This document shows positions 21,030 through 31,428 of a stretch of 64,000 bases of DNA, piece after piece; position 1 is the first letter of the stretch; the number at the start of each line of letters is the position of its first letter. Position numbers and translations under genes: made by a program. The notes below the pieces were generated by a model, which was not told the DNA's origin, did no database searches, and worked only from the letters and a program-made list of their open reading frames with translations. The DNA is from Acidimicrobiales bacterium (GTDB taxonomy: Bacteria; Actinomycetota; Acidimicrobiia; Acidimicrobiales; SZUA-35), in the NCBI GenBank assembly GCA_020629155.1, contig JAHDDW010000001.1:415582-479581 (forward strand). Reading direction: 5' to 3'.

Positions 21030-21644
21030 ATGTTGAATACATCGTTGCGGACAAGTAATACTCGTTGGCATGCGCCGTTAGTCGACCGTGAAACACGAAC
21101 TTCGTTGACAAACGGAGCTGGGTTGACCTGTTGGTTAACAGGTCTCTCTGGTTCTGGAAAATCATCTGTTGCGGTTGAGTTAGAGCAACAGCTGATTGCT
21201 TCTGGCAAACCTGCGTATTTGCTCGACGGCGATAACTTGCGGCAAGGTTTAAACGGCGACCTTGGTTTTAGCGCGGAAGATCGCAGCGAAAATGTGCGGC
21301 GAGTTGCTCATGTCGCTCGTTTGTTCGCCGACGCTGGTTTTGTTTCGGTTGTGCCTCTCATCAGTCCGTACAAACAAACTAGAGATTTCGCGAGACAGCT
21401 ACATAACGAAGCTGACCTAGCTTTTGTAGAGGTATTTATAGACACGCCGTTAGAGGTCTGTGAGTCTCGCGACCCGAAAGGGTTGTATAAAAAAGCCCGC
21501 TCGGGCGAGATCCAAGGCATGACAGGCCTTGATGCTCCCTATGAAGCGCCTGAGAAACCTGACTATGTGTATGCACCAGAGGATGGCACAGCAAAAGAAG
21601 TCGCAGCAAAGCTGCTGGAGAGTCTTACAACATTGTTTGTTTAA
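21030..21644 (+). CDS. cysC: Adenylylsulfate kinase
   Basis: GLSGSGKSSVAVELE, LDGDNLRQGLNGDLGFSAEDRSENVRR. Confidence 0.95.
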   Translation: MLNTSLRTSNTRWHAPLVDRETRTSLTNGAGLTCWLTGLSGSGKSSVAVELEQQLIASGKPAYLLDGDNLRQGLNGDLGFSAEDRSENVRRVAHVARLFADAGFVSVVPLISPYKQTRDFARQLHNEADLAFVEVFIDTPLEVCESRDPKGLYKKARSGEIQGMTGLDAPYEAPEKPDYVYAPEDGTAKEVAAKLLESLTTLFV

Positions 21645-21664
21645 AGTAATTGCAAGCTACTTTC

Positions 21665-22984
21665 CTAGTTACTCTTAAACTCAAAATCTTGGCCAGTATA
21701 GAGTTGAATGTCTGCCACCTGAGAGTCTTGCAGCAATTGCGCTGAGGTGAAACTTTGTGCAAGTTTCTGCGCTTGTGCAACATTTCTAGGCGAATGAACA
21801 ATTGTTGTTTGCACATATACTTCATCCGCATTAGAGATTTGACCAATCGTGAAACCTTGAAGCTCTAACGTATCTGCAGCTTGTTTCGCTTGGCCAGGAA
21901 CTCTCGCCCCGTTATAAACCGAAACAACTACTTGGCGAGGAACCGAGCCATCATAACGAAAAATATCGAGCGTTTCACGTGCTGAACCATCGAGACGCAG
22001 AACCTTCGCTCCCCCTTCAGATCTGAAATTTACAACTGGCAGACCGTGGCCGACAATATTGTCGCCGCCGACATCTGAAAAAGTTTTTGCCAAAGTATAC
22101 AAGTCGTTTAAACCAGCCGAATCGTCAATGACTAGGTTTTTCCCGCCGACTGAAAGCACCTGATTTAAGTTACCTATTTCGCTAACATCAAAACTTGTCG
22201 TTGCAGAAGCAACAACTTGAGACAGAAAATATCGTTGACGTTCTGTTCTGCCGATATCGCCAGACCCGTCGGTTCTCCATGTCCCATCCTCTAGCGTCTG
22301 GAAACTTCGAGACCGAGCAAAAGCCAAAGCTTGAGGACCTTCAAGCGTTGGACAACCAGCCGCTTCTACATTCAAACCAGAGTCTTGATCACGCGCAGGA
22401 TGATCGAAACAAATCGGCACGCCACCAAGTGTGTCAACAATCTCTTGGAAGCCCACAAAGTTTATTTCTGCATAGTGATTTATTTCTAGCCCTAAATTTG
22501 TTTCAATGGTTGCAACAAGTCGTTCTCGACCGTTATCGCTGTTGTACACAGCGTTAATTCTTCCCTGGCTATTCGTGCCAGCTACCGTCACCCAAAGGTC
22601 GCGGGGCACTGAAAGCAAGTCAATACTTTTAGCCTGTGAATCGACACGGGCAATCATTATGGTGTCGGTTCTTTTGCCTTTCACCTCCGAGGCGAGAAAC
22701 GCCTGTGCGTTCGGGTGGTCGACATCAATCCCTTCTCTGCTATCTGTGCCCACAAGCAGCCAGTTAGAAACTGGACTATCAGACTTTGTTACTCCTTCGA
22801 TGCCAACAAATTCAATGTCGTTGTAACGACGTAAACCCATATATGAAACGCCTGCGAGAAGTAACGTTGCGACGCTCAGAAACGACCCAACGGAAAGCAA
22901 AAACTTTTGCGCTGCTGGTCGCCTGCGTTTTGCAGTTCTTAGGTTTCCTCTTGGGGCTGTACGTGCGCTTTCTGTTGGAAACAT
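21665..22984 (-). CDS. LytR-CpsA-Psr (LCP) family protein with LytR_C domain
   Basis: GTDSREG, KRTDTIMIARVD, SVPRDLWV, INAVY; start placed at MFPTES. Confidence 0.9.
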   Translation of the reverse strand: MFPTESARTAPRGNLRTAKRRRPAAQKFLLSVGSFLSVATLLLAGVSYMGLRRYNDIEFVGIEGVTKSDSPVSNWLLVGTDSREGIDVDHPNAQAFLASEVKGKRTDTIMIARVDSQAKSIDLLSVPRDLWVTVAGTNSQGRINAVYNSDNGRERLVATIETNLGLEINHYAEINFVGFQEIVDTLGGVPICFDHPARDQDSGLNVEAAGCPTLEGPQALAFARSRSFQTLEDGTWRTDGSGDIGRTERQRYFLSQVVASATTSFDVSEIGNLNQVLSVGGKNLVIDDSAGLNDLYTLAKTFSDVGGDNIVGHGLPVVNFRSEGGAKVLRLDGSARETLDIFRYDGSVPRQVVVSVYNGARVPGQAKQAADTLELQGFTIGQISNADEVYVQTTIVHSPRNVAQAQKLAQSFTSAQLLQDSQVADIQLYTGQDFEFKSN

Positions 22985-23136
22985 ACAGATCAGATTCTGC
23001 CATAGAACAGCTGACGCAAAGGTGATGATTACAAGAAATGTTCTTTCTTGATACTTCTTTTTAAAGATTTTTGAAACTTTACTATACACTATAGCGTCGT
23101 TTGTCCGACGTACGTATTCTAGAGAAACTGGTAGCA

Positions 23137-23787
23137 ATGTCCCCTTCTAATCAACCAAGCGCCGCATTTCGTGCTCATCCATGGCACGGACTATCTATCG
23201 GTAAAGAAGCGCCCGACACTGTTGAGGCATACATCGAGATAACACCTTTCGACGCTGTCAAATATGAAATAGATAAAGAAACAGGGTATCTTCGTGTTGA
23301 CCGTCCGCAAGGAAGCTCCGCTTTACCTCCGACCTTGTATGGGTTTATCCCTCAAACCTATTGTGGCGAAAAAGTAGCCGCCTTAACGCCAAACGCCGCA
23401 CAAGGTGATCATGATCCGCTTGATATTTGTGTCTTAAGCCAACAAGTTATCAACCGAGCAGACATTGTTGTTTCAGCCCGTGTTGTCGGGGGGATACAGG
23501 TGCTTGACGATGGCGAAGCTGACGATAAAATTGTCGCGCTACTTTCAAGCGATAAAGTTTTTGACTACGCAAGAACCCTAAAGAACCTGCCTGAAATTGT
23601 TGTTAACAGAATCGTCCATTACTTCGCAACATACAAGATGGAAATCTCAGGTAATAAAGACAATTCGATTGAGGTTATTGGCACTTACGGCACTGAACAT
23701 GCTATGAAGGTCATCAATGCTTCTGTCGAAGATTACAAAGACAATTTTTACCCAGGCATCATACAGCGTAACGCTGTCGGAGAATAG
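23137..23787 (+). CDS. ppa: Inorganic pyrophosphatase (class I)
   Basis: YGFIPQTYCGE, DHDPLDICVLSQ, DDKIVALLSSD. Confidence 0.9.
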   Translation: MSPSNQPSAAFRAHPWHGLSIGKEAPDTVEAYIEITPFDAVKYEIDKETGYLRVDRPQGSSALPPTLYGFIPQTYCGEKVAALTPNAAQGDHDPLDICVLSQQVINRADIVVSARVVGGIQVLDDGEADDKIVALLSSDKVFDYARTLKNLPEIVVNRIVHYFATYKMEISGNKDNSIEVIGTYGTEHAMKVINASVEDYKDNFYPGIIQRNAVGE

Positions 23788-23970
23788 CGTTCCCAAGTTA
23801 CTGTTATTTGCCACTAGCAGAGATGTTACAGGTGTATTGAGTTAGGCCGTATTCTTATTCGGAATACTACTAAATTTGTTTAAATAATTACTATCTCCCT
23901 TTTTAAGAAATTATTTGTATAAAAGGCGTAGAATGTAATGGGCAGAGCATTCACCGAATGGAATCACGTT

Positions 23971-25434
23971 ATGGCAGAACATGATGATACTACAGGAAAA
24001 GAGTCTTTCTTTGAAGAGGCTGAGGTTAACGCTGAAGCTGGTGAGGGCAAGAACTCTGGCAAGCCTGACTTTTGGGAAGATGAAATAGAAGAGATTGTTT
24101 CACAGCCTGAGCCTTTAGCGGCAGAGGCTACGACCGAACCTGATCTCGTCCCAGAAACAACTGACGCAGGTTTTTTGGGTACGTCTATGGCTGAAGAGCT
24201 CCTTGCCACTGGGCATGAAAAAACTGAACAGATAGACTTGCAGTCTGAGCCAGACCTCTCGGAACTTCATAGCTCTGTCGACTCCGACGACGGAGAAGGC
24301 GAGCCTTCTTACCTTGAAATGCGCCAAATCGCAGGTCTTTCAGCTGGTTCGTCTATGCGTCTGACACATGGAACATATAAATTTAAAGATGCCTTCTCTC
24401 TTAATGTGAGTGAAGACGGCCGTGTAACTGTGTTGCCAGGCAATTCCGACATACGCGTTAACGATGTTAAAGTGGTACAGCCAACAAGTTTAGGCAACAG
24501 TATCCTTAATGTCGGTTCGGCTCGGTTCACCGTATTGCCGCCTCGCCCTGATGATCCTTACGCACAAGAGATCGAACCTAATGAACGTTCGATTATTACT
24601 GTTCCCGATTTTCCTCTAACCAAAGCACAAAAAAGTACTTGGTTTGCTAAATCGCAAACCCCTGACGCTTCGCTTGACACGCTTTCTTGGGAATTCATCC
24701 AGGAGATACGGGCTAATCGAGATGAGGACGCACGACTTCACCGTTTGCTCCATCCGGACCCTGAAGAGCTAGCCTACAGGATACGCGCTGGCCAAAAACG
24801 AGTTCTGAACCGAGATCACAATCACACATATTTCGGGCGTTTCAGCATTGCTTATGGCCCTATCCCCTGGACTCCACGTTTCGATAGACCAGAAGCTATT
24901 CCTTCACAGCTAGGCACAAAAATTCAAGAGTTGCGCACACTAGCTTCTGTTCCTATAACACATAACATTTTAAGCGGACCGCTTGCTATTGTCGGCCCTC
25001 GTCAGGCTGCACTTGCAAGCGCCCGACATTGCATTCTTTCTTTAGCTGCGCTAAGCAAACCTGGCGACATCGAGTTGAAGGTTATTACAACCGATAAACA
25101 CCGCAACCAAGACTGGGGCTGGATTACAGAACTTCCAAGCTGGGTTTCTGCGCGTGACAACACCTATAGAACAGTCATTGCAGATGGTATGCGCAACTTT
25201 GAACTAGCTGGCCTCAATCATCGAGATGCTGAAGCCAACAACATTGGTCTTATTATCGTAGCTGAATCCGTGAAAGACATCCCAGCATATACTTCTGTAG
25301 TTCTTCAGGTTTCTGATTCTGGTCTTAGCAAGGCGACAAACCAGCGTCAAGAAAGTATCGAAGGCACACCTATTGGCATCAAAGAGAAACACGCGAAAGA
25401 GCTTGCTGCGAAGTTACATAACTTTCCTGCATAG
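23971..25434 (+). CDS. FHA-like/EssC-like (FtsK-SpoIIIE N-terminal half) protein lacking the FtsK ATPase domains
   Basis: Acidic N-terminus, FHA-like region, then FGRFSIAYGPIPWTP...GPLAIVGPRQAALASARHCILSLAALS...DWGWITELPSW resembling the non-motor part of EssC-type proteins; stop before any motor domain. Confidence 0.5.
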   Translation: MAEHDDTTGKESFFEEAEVNAEAGEGKNSGKPDFWEDEIEEIVSQPEPLAAEATTEPDLVPETTDAGFLGTSMAEELLATGHEKTEQIDLQSEPDLSELHSSVDSDDGEGEPSYLEMRQIAGLSAGSSMRLTHGTYKFKDAFSLNVSEDGRVTVLPGNSDIRVNDVKVVQPTSLGNSILNVGSARFTVLPPRPDDPYAQEIEPNERSIITVPDFPLTKAQKSTWFAKSQTPDASLDTLSWEFIQEIRANRDEDARLHRLLHPDPEELAYRIRAGQKRVLNRDHNHTYFGRFSIAYGPIPWTPRFDRPEAIPSQLGTKIQELRTLASVPITHNILSGPLAIVGPRQAALASARHCILSLAALSKPGDIELKVITTDKHRNQDWGWITELPSWVSARDNTYRTVIADGMRNFELAGLNHRDAEANNIGLIIVAESVKDIPAYTSVVLQVSDSGLSKATNQRQESIEGTPIGIKEKHAKELAAKLHNFPA

Positions 25435-25453
25435 CGGTGTGATTGCTTTGCTG

Positions 25454-25795
25454 CTATAAGTTCAATTCTTCTGTTGTACACAAAGCAAGCACACGCAGCG
25501 CTTCTTTTGGCAATGCTGCTGACGGATCTTCTTTGAAAGCAGCATTAACACGCATCAAAGATTCAGCATTCTCAGGTGCTTGCATATCGTCAATAACGCA
25601 CTGACAGATATCAATTATTCTTTCATTATCGTATTGCGAAGCTTCATCTATTTCTGTGGCTTCATCTATGTTTTGACTGCATGCAGCCATAAAGTCTCTC
25701 TTATCGGCAGACGTATCTTGCGGCTTGCTATCGCCACAAGATGTGACGAACACAAGGACAGGGAGCACAATCGTTGAGAGCTTCAATGTATTCAT
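25454..25795 (-). CDS. Small putative lipoprotein
   Basis: Signal peptide with lipobox-like VTSC. Confidence 0.65.
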   Translation of the reverse strand: MNTLKLSTIVLPVLVFVTSCGDSKPQDTSADKRDFMAACSQNIDEATEIDEASQYDNERIIDICQCVIDDMQAPENAESLMRVNAAFKEDPSAALPKEALRVLALCTTEELNL

Positions 25796-25840
25796 GTATG
25801 TAAGGCTACCTCTATTTAATCTTTTTCTACCTGAGGTATC

Positions 25841-28800
25841 CTAACCAGCTAAATGTTTGCGAGGGATGTCTGATGGTTCGCCGCAGTTAAGGCTGCTCAC
25901 TTGCGCTTCCCAGCTTTCAACGAGACGTCTAGCAAGTGTTGGCTTACCTAACGCTATATATGTTTTAGTCATCTTGACTATCAAATGTTCGTCTAACGGG
26001 GAAGCAAGCAGGCCTTGTTCGCACACCCACTGTGCTTTTCGGTGATCGCCTGCTTTGCTGTAGCTTTCTGCAGCACTAGAGGCAGCGTCAGCAAGCAACG
26101 AAGTCACGCCAGCGGCGAAATGGCTATGCTCAACCCATGACCAGAATCTACTGTTCGAAACAGTTAACGGCACACCCCTAATTAGTGTGAGGCTTCGAGT
26201 AATCTCGCGTAACGGTTCGGAGCTTACTGTTGCTTCTGCTAAACCTTTTTTAAACAGTTGCAAGTCAGTTGTAGAATGTGCGAGCCGGTAAAGGCCGTTG
26301 GTGGCTTCAGGAAGATACTTCCTACCAATTTTTGATCGAGTTTCGGCTAGAAGATTAGGGAATCTACTTTTTGAAATAACTTGACCGTCCCATATAGCGT
26401 CAACGATAGTATCTCTCGTTGCTGACTCTTTGCATGCAAGAAAGGTTAACAACGAAAGCTGTTGACGCGTAAGTTCAACGTCGACACCTGCAATATCCAC
26501 ATGGCCTAAAATACTAATTCGCAACTCGCCAGGCTCTATAGGAAAATCATCAGCTACTGTTTCTATCTCGGCTGTCTGCTCAGTTTCGACCAAAGAAATT
26601 TGCGTTAATGGTCCAGTTAAGCGCATGTCAATAGTTTGAGAGTCGTCGTCAACAAAAACATTCGTTTCAGCGTCAGTTTCCTCATAAATTTTAGCTTCTA
26701 CTAACGAAGCAACTACTGGCACCGTTTCAAGTGCTACTTCAATCGGTGATTGATCACGCTGCTGCTTACTTTCTTTCGATATATCACCCAATTTTCGTGC
26801 TGCGTCAGCTGACACAATTTGAGGCTCGATCTCAAGAGCAAACGGATCAAAGAAAGCTTTATTGTTAGTTTCAAACTGCAGAACAAACTCAGTGAGACCA
26901 AGAACAGCAGTATCGCTCAGAACGAGGACACAAACAGGTTTGTTTCTTTTCGCTGCTAAACGAAGCAGCGTAACACTTTTCTTTACGTCTTTCTCGTCAA
27001 GGACAACAAGTACAGGCGCTATCGGGTCTTCACTATTATGCAGACGATAGGCATACGCATTCGAAATTTCTCCTGTAGCAAACCTTGTATCAACATTGTC
27101 TAACCAGGTGACAGTTTCTTCCAAAATATCTTCGATGCTTGCAACTCGCACAAGCGCATGAGTTTCAGCACCTGCAATTTTCGCTGTTGTAAATATATCG
27201 ACGAAACCAGCCGAATCAGAAAACGCTATTTCATGAACAATAGAACGAACGAAACCTTGCCGCTGTTCATCTGAACCGACAACGTTTAAGATGCCAAGCG
27301 ACTCTAAATTAATCATCACGTTTTTACCCGCAGTGATAAATGTTGGCGTTGGTGACAACGCCTCACTCGATGGAATATCTTCATGGTCAACCTGTCGAGG
27401 TAAACGCCAGCTAGCCCCTTCGTTCGTTGACACCCAAGGGATTGGAGCTCCTACAGCATCGGCAGATTCAAAAACCACTTCAATCTGTTTTGCGTCTATC
27501 TGTGCCAATATAGGTTGAGGGATTTTTTCGCCGTCCCAAACAGGTCGGGCAGCCAACGAACGAAGCGCTTTCCCGATCCAAAAAAGTTCGGCTTCTTCAG
27601 CCCGTTCGTACAACGCTCGTTCAACAATAGCAAGCGGCCCGTCAAACTCTTTAGGCATAGCTCCTGGTTCTCGGTGAGCAAGTTGGTACTGTTTACGGGC
27701 ACGTAAACGCATCAAAACTTTTGCCGCTAAGATACTTCCACCGATGCCAAGGCCAACAAAAAAAGCAGCCGCGTCTACGGCTGGGCCAGCTGCTTCAACC
27801 AAAGCGCGTTCCGATTTCACATGCGACACTTTCGGTGTTTCATGCAGCACAAGAGTTGGTGGCTGTGTAGAACTGGCCACTGCTGAACTTTTTGATTGAG
27901 AACTTACGTCTAGCGATGTAACATACTGCTGGGAGGGCTCAGGAGGTGTCTGTAAAAGAATTTCTTCCTTTTGTGTTTTTTGCTGACCGCTCGCCATTTG
28001 GCTGTCTTCTGCGTTATCTGGTTGGCTAGCCCTTGCTACTTCTGGTTTGTTATCCAAACTTTCAGTAAGGTCAATAGTCATGCCTGGGTGAACAACATTT
28101 GGATTTGTTATATCGTTCTTTTGTGCGATTGTGTCAACAACATCTTGAATCTGGCCTGCATCAGCTTCGGCAGGCAACTCAGCTTGTGCTATAGACCACA
28201 GCGTATCTCCTTGTTGAACTTCAACTGTCTCAACAGATGCAGATTCTGCTTCAGGAACTAGAAGTTGCCAGCCTGGCAAAAGAATGTCAGTTTGGTGTGA
28301 AACCTGACTGCTATCACTCATTATTTGACCGATGTTTGCTTCACGCAGATATTGCCAACGGTGACCGCTACCGAGCTGCTGCTCCGCAATAGACCACCAG
28401 GAGTCTCCAGGTTCAACACTGTAACGAAGACGCTGATCTAAGGCAACTGGTTTATTTACAGCAGAGGCTTCAAGATCTGACGAACCATTCGTTTCAGAAG
28501 CTATATCGACCTGTGTCGCAGATGTCTCCACCAACGGAAGCGGCGCCGCCCCAACAGGCCGAGCAAAGAGGCTTGTGGCAAGAAACGCAATAGTTGCGAT
28601 CGCCCTGCCAGTCATCAATTGCAAACCAGGCAGCGTATGTGTACGCGATGCAAGTTTGCCTTGCAACAAACTGACCATCTCGACAATCGTGATATAGACA
28701 AGTTGCATCCAGATAAACCACAGCCCAACGGCCAATGTTTTAGGAACAAAAGTATCTGGTAGTGGTCTATTCCCAGACAATGTTTCGCCTATTACTTGCG

Positions 28801-28927
28801 GATTAGGCATGAATGTAGGCAATGGCCAACCGACAGCTAACCATAAACCAATTGGCATCGCAAACAAGATTGCAAGATAGGCCATTGTGTTAACAGTTGA
28901 AGAGACCGCTCTGATTTTTTTTGACAT
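25841..28927 (-). CDS. Multi-TM LysM protein with C-terminal OmpR-type winged helix and BTAD (SARP-like) domain
   Basis: N-terminal TMs; two LysM-like motifs (YSVEPGDSWWSIAEQQLG, VEVQQGDTLWSIAQAEL); C-terminal LTRQQLSLLTFLACKESATRDTIVDAIW and BTAD-like helices. Confidence 0.75.
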   Translation of the reverse strand: MSKKIRAVSSTVNTMAYLAILFAMPIGLWLAVGWPLPTFMPNPQVIGETLSGNRPLPDTFVPKTLAVGLWFIWMQLVYITIVEMVSLLQGKLASRTHTLPGLQLMTGRAIATIAFLATSLFARPVGAAPLPLVETSATQVDIASETNGSSDLEASAVNKPVALDQRLRYSVEPGDSWWSIAEQQLGSGHRWQYLREANIGQIMSDSSQVSHQTDILLPGWQLLVPEAESASVETVEVQQGDTLWSIAQAELPAEADAGQIQDVVDTIAQKNDITNPNVVHPGMTIDLTESLDNKPEVARASQPDNAEDSQMASGQQKTQKEEILLQTPPEPSQQYVTSLDVSSQSKSSAVASSTQPPTLVLHETPKVSHVKSERALVEAAGPAVDAAAFFVGLGIGGSILAAKVLMRLRARKQYQLAHREPGAMPKEFDGPLAIVERALYERAEEAELFWIGKALRSLAARPVWDGEKIPQPILAQIDAKQIEVVFESADAVGAPIPWVSTNEGASWRLPRQVDHEDIPSSEALSPTPTFITAGKNVMINLESLGILNVVGSDEQRQGFVRSIVHEIAFSDSAGFVDIFTTAKIAGAETHALVRVASIEDILEETVTWLDNVDTRFATGEISNAYAYRLHNSEDPIAPVLVVLDEKDVKKSVTLLRLAAKRNKPVCVLVLSDTAVLGLTEFVLQFETNNKAFFDPFALEIEPQIVSADAARKLGDISKESKQQRDQSPIEVALETVPVVASLVEAKIYEETDAETNVFVDDDSQTIDMRLTGPLTQISLVETEQTAEIETVADDFPIEPGELRISILGHVDIAGVDVELTRQQLSLLTFLACKESATRDTIVDAIWDGQVISKSRFPNLLAETRSKIGRKYLPEATNGLYRLAHSTTDLQLFKKGLAEATVSSEPLREITRSLTLIRGVPLTVSNSRFWSWVEHSHFAAGVTSLLADAASSAAESYSKAGDHRKAQWVCEQGLLASPLDEHLIVKMTKTYIALGKPTLARRLVESWEAQVSSLNCGEPSDIPRKHLAG

Positions 28928-29032
28928 AGATTCTCTTTTTGTTGAAGCTACGACAAGTATTGTTCCTATGGAGAAAAAATGCAATCTAAAGTAACAAAAA
29001 ACTCTTAAATTCTTTAAGATACTTCTAATATT

Positions 29033-30535
29033 TCAGCTAACCGACTTCGAGATGTAAGAATGGCTAGGTTTTTGTGGTTCATCTTGCACAACAGCTGGAC
29101 TGACACTAGATGCATGCTTTCGAGAACGACGCTGTGATGCCAAACCAGCCAGCGCAGCTGCGATTCCATAGAGACCTACAGGCCAGAAACCAACATAACT
29201 AGCAAGTGTACGGCCTTGACGCATCTCAACTGACTGCTGCAAAACAGCCTGTTCGCTGATCCCTGCACTTTGTTGCACATTGCCATCGGGGTTGATAATT
29301 GCTGAAAACCCAGTGGGTGCAACCTGCAGAACCCAACGATCATTCTCGACGGCGTGCAATTTATTAGCTGCCACTTGCTGGCTTTGCACCTGTGTCAACC
29401 AATACGACGACCCGTTTGTCGGGTTGGTAAGAATTTGCGCACCGTGTTGCACCGCAGAGCGAGCGCGCGTGTCGAAATAGCCTTCCCAAGAAATCGACAC
29501 GCCAACAGGCCCCACAGGAGTATCTAGAATCGGGTCGACAACACCTCGGACAACATCATGGGCCGGCAAATCATCACTGAAACGTTCTGCTAATGAACGC
29601 AAAGGCACGTACTCACCAAAAGGAACAATATTTTTTTTGTCGTATCGATCAACTTGTTCGCCATCGGGCGTGACCGCCGCTTGATAATTGACTGCTTCTG
29701 TAGGTGACGTCAAATAGAACCAGCCTGGCAAGACCGTAGCGTCTTTCTCCTTTGCTAACTGACGGATTTTTTGTGCAGCTTCTTGCTGCGAAAGATAGAT
29801 ATTCGGATTCACCACATTTTCTGGCCAAATAATCAACGACACATCGTCGTTAATTTCTTGAGAAGCATCAAGATGGCGTTGCAGAACAACGGGGTTTTGC
29901 AACGCTGACGCACGAGTTCGCTGCGGACCGCCGCCCTGAACCAACGCAACCTCAACATCGTCGACAACCTGCGACCGAGGATAGACATACCCACACACAA
30001 CGAGCAAAACAACGACAGCTGCGGCATAACCTAGAGCGTTAAAATCTTTACAAAGTAACGAGTGAAGTGCCTGGCCGACGACAATAACAAGCACGATAAC
30101 GAGCAACGAACCAGCGATGCGAGAAGCATAAATCAATGGCGTATCGACTTGGCTGAGGGCAAGGTTTGCGAGCGGCACACCGCCAAAGGGCCATGTCCAT
30201 CTGGCAAGTTCTGCTAGCGCCATCGCACCAGGCAGAACAAAACGGCGCGCTCGACCTGGCGGCGTTAACGCTGCGGCTATACCGAAATAGCCTGCGAACA
30301 AAGCCCCTGCGACGACGTATCCTGGCGCTGTTAAATCATACATCCAAAGCATCGCAGGAAACAGCCAAGCAGCGGCCACAAGCCAGGTGCGACGGAACCG
30401 TTGTTTTGCAGTTGTGCCAATAAGAAGACGGTCTAGCAACGCAACCCCAACAAAAATGAGCGGCCACCAGCCCCAAGGAGGCACCGACGCTGCGATACAC
30501 AGACCAGCTGTGATGCAGACCAAAAACGTTTTCAT
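29033..30535 (-). CDS. lnt: Apolipoprotein N-acyltransferase
   Basis: N-terminal TMs, LIIWPENVVNP, KKNIVPFGEYVPLR, CN_hydrolase domain. Confidence 0.9.
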   Translation of the reverse strand: MKTFLVCITAGLCIAASVPPWGWWPLIFVGVALLDRLLIGTTAKQRFRRTWLVAAAWLFPAMLWMYDLTAPGYVVAGALFAGYFGIAAALTPPGRARRFVLPGAMALAELARWTWPFGGVPLANLALSQVDTPLIYASRIAGSLLVIVLVIVVGQALHSLLCKDFNALGYAAAVVVLLVVCGYVYPRSQVVDDVEVALVQGGGPQRTRASALQNPVVLQRHLDASQEINDDVSLIIWPENVVNPNIYLSQQEAAQKIRQLAKEKDATVLPGWFYLTSPTEAVNYQAAVTPDGEQVDRYDKKNIVPFGEYVPLRSLAERFSDDLPAHDVVRGVVDPILDTPVGPVGVSISWEGYFDTRARSAVQHGAQILTNPTNGSSYWLTQVQSQQVAANKLHAVENDRWVLQVAPTGFSAIINPDGNVQQSAGISEQAVLQQSVEMRQGRTLASYVGFWPVGLYGIAAALAGLASQRRSRKHASSVSPAVVQDEPQKPSHSYISKSVS

Positions 30536-30659
30536 CCATGTGCCTTTCGGATACTGATCATAACTGTTTCAAGCTCCAGTACAACAACGCTAAAAACGAT
30601 ACTTCATAGCCATACTACCTGTGTAGTGATGATTTCTTCTTCCATATTCCTCAGATGTC

Positions 30660-31262
30660 TCAGCTGTTTTGTGATGCTGTAGATACTCCTGGAAGAAGTA
30701 GATCTTGTTTAGCTTCTTCACACATCTGGAAGATCAGGGGGTCGGCAATATCGTGGTAGGCAACAACAGGGCCTTTATGATTGTGGCGCTCTCGAATTTC
30801 TTCTAATCTTTCTTCTACTGTTACGTGGTTTCCAACTGGGCTTGTTGTCATGTCACAAAAACACAAGTGAGTATGCGGCAACGAAGGATTCAAGGGAAAT
30901 TTTTCTTTCATGAATTCTTTTTTGCCAGCAAGTTCAGCAGCGATATGTGCACAGGTGTGGTGAGCCACCAGGTTCACAAGTTCTTCAGGAAACCCTAAGC
31001 TGCGAAGATGCAGCGCACCGTCTAGCTGATGCAAGCCAGTTTCTGCTAACGCTTCGGCGTAGCCAATATCGTGCACGATCCCAGCAGCTGCAAGAAGTGT
31101 CGTATCTGCTTTTAAAGGATCGAATAATATTGCGCGCTTGGCAACGCCTTGCACATGTAGCCATCGATTTGGCAGCTCAGCGGCGAGCAGTTTGTTAGCT
31201 AGCTCACGGGAATCTTGCAGTAGCGTACCTCCAAAGTCAGGGGTAAATTTATTCATAGACAT
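30660..31262 (-). CDS. HD domain phosphohydrolase-like protein
   Basis: RWLHVQGVAKRA, AAGIVHDIGYAEAL, HHTCAHIAAEL. Confidence 0.85.
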   Translation of the reverse strand: MSMNKFTPDFGGTLLQDSRELANKLLAAELPNRWLHVQGVAKRAILFDPLKADTTLLAAAGIVHDIGYAEALAETGLHQLDGALHLRSLGFPEELVNLVAHHTCAHIAAELAGKKEFMKEKFPLNPSLPHTHLCFCDMTTSPVGNHVTVEERLEEIRERHNHKGPVVAYHDIADPLIFQMCEEAKQDLLLPGVSTASQNS

Positions 31263-31373
31263 TGCTTCCGATGTGTTGCTGTAGCTGTTTCAGGGGTATA
31301 ACTTTTTGAATTCTTGCTTAAAAGGCTTGGTTCTATCTAGGACAGCCCCCTCGTTTATACTATTTTCGTCTTT

Positions 31374-31417
31374 CATAGTGAACAAACCTAAAAATAAAAG
31401 TGTCTATGTTCACTATG
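31374..31417. repeat. 11-bp perfect inverted repeat downstream of purL (terminator or operator)
   Basis: CATAGTGAACA (31374-31384) / TGTTCACTATG (31407-31417). Confidence 0.5.
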
Positions 31418-31428
31418 TTGGATGAAAT

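Noticed and set aside
23851-23935. Small palindromes (GTATTC..GAATAC; AAATAATT..AATTATTT) upstream of the EssC-like gene
   Set aside because: Short, AT-rich and likely to arise by chance in an intergenic region.
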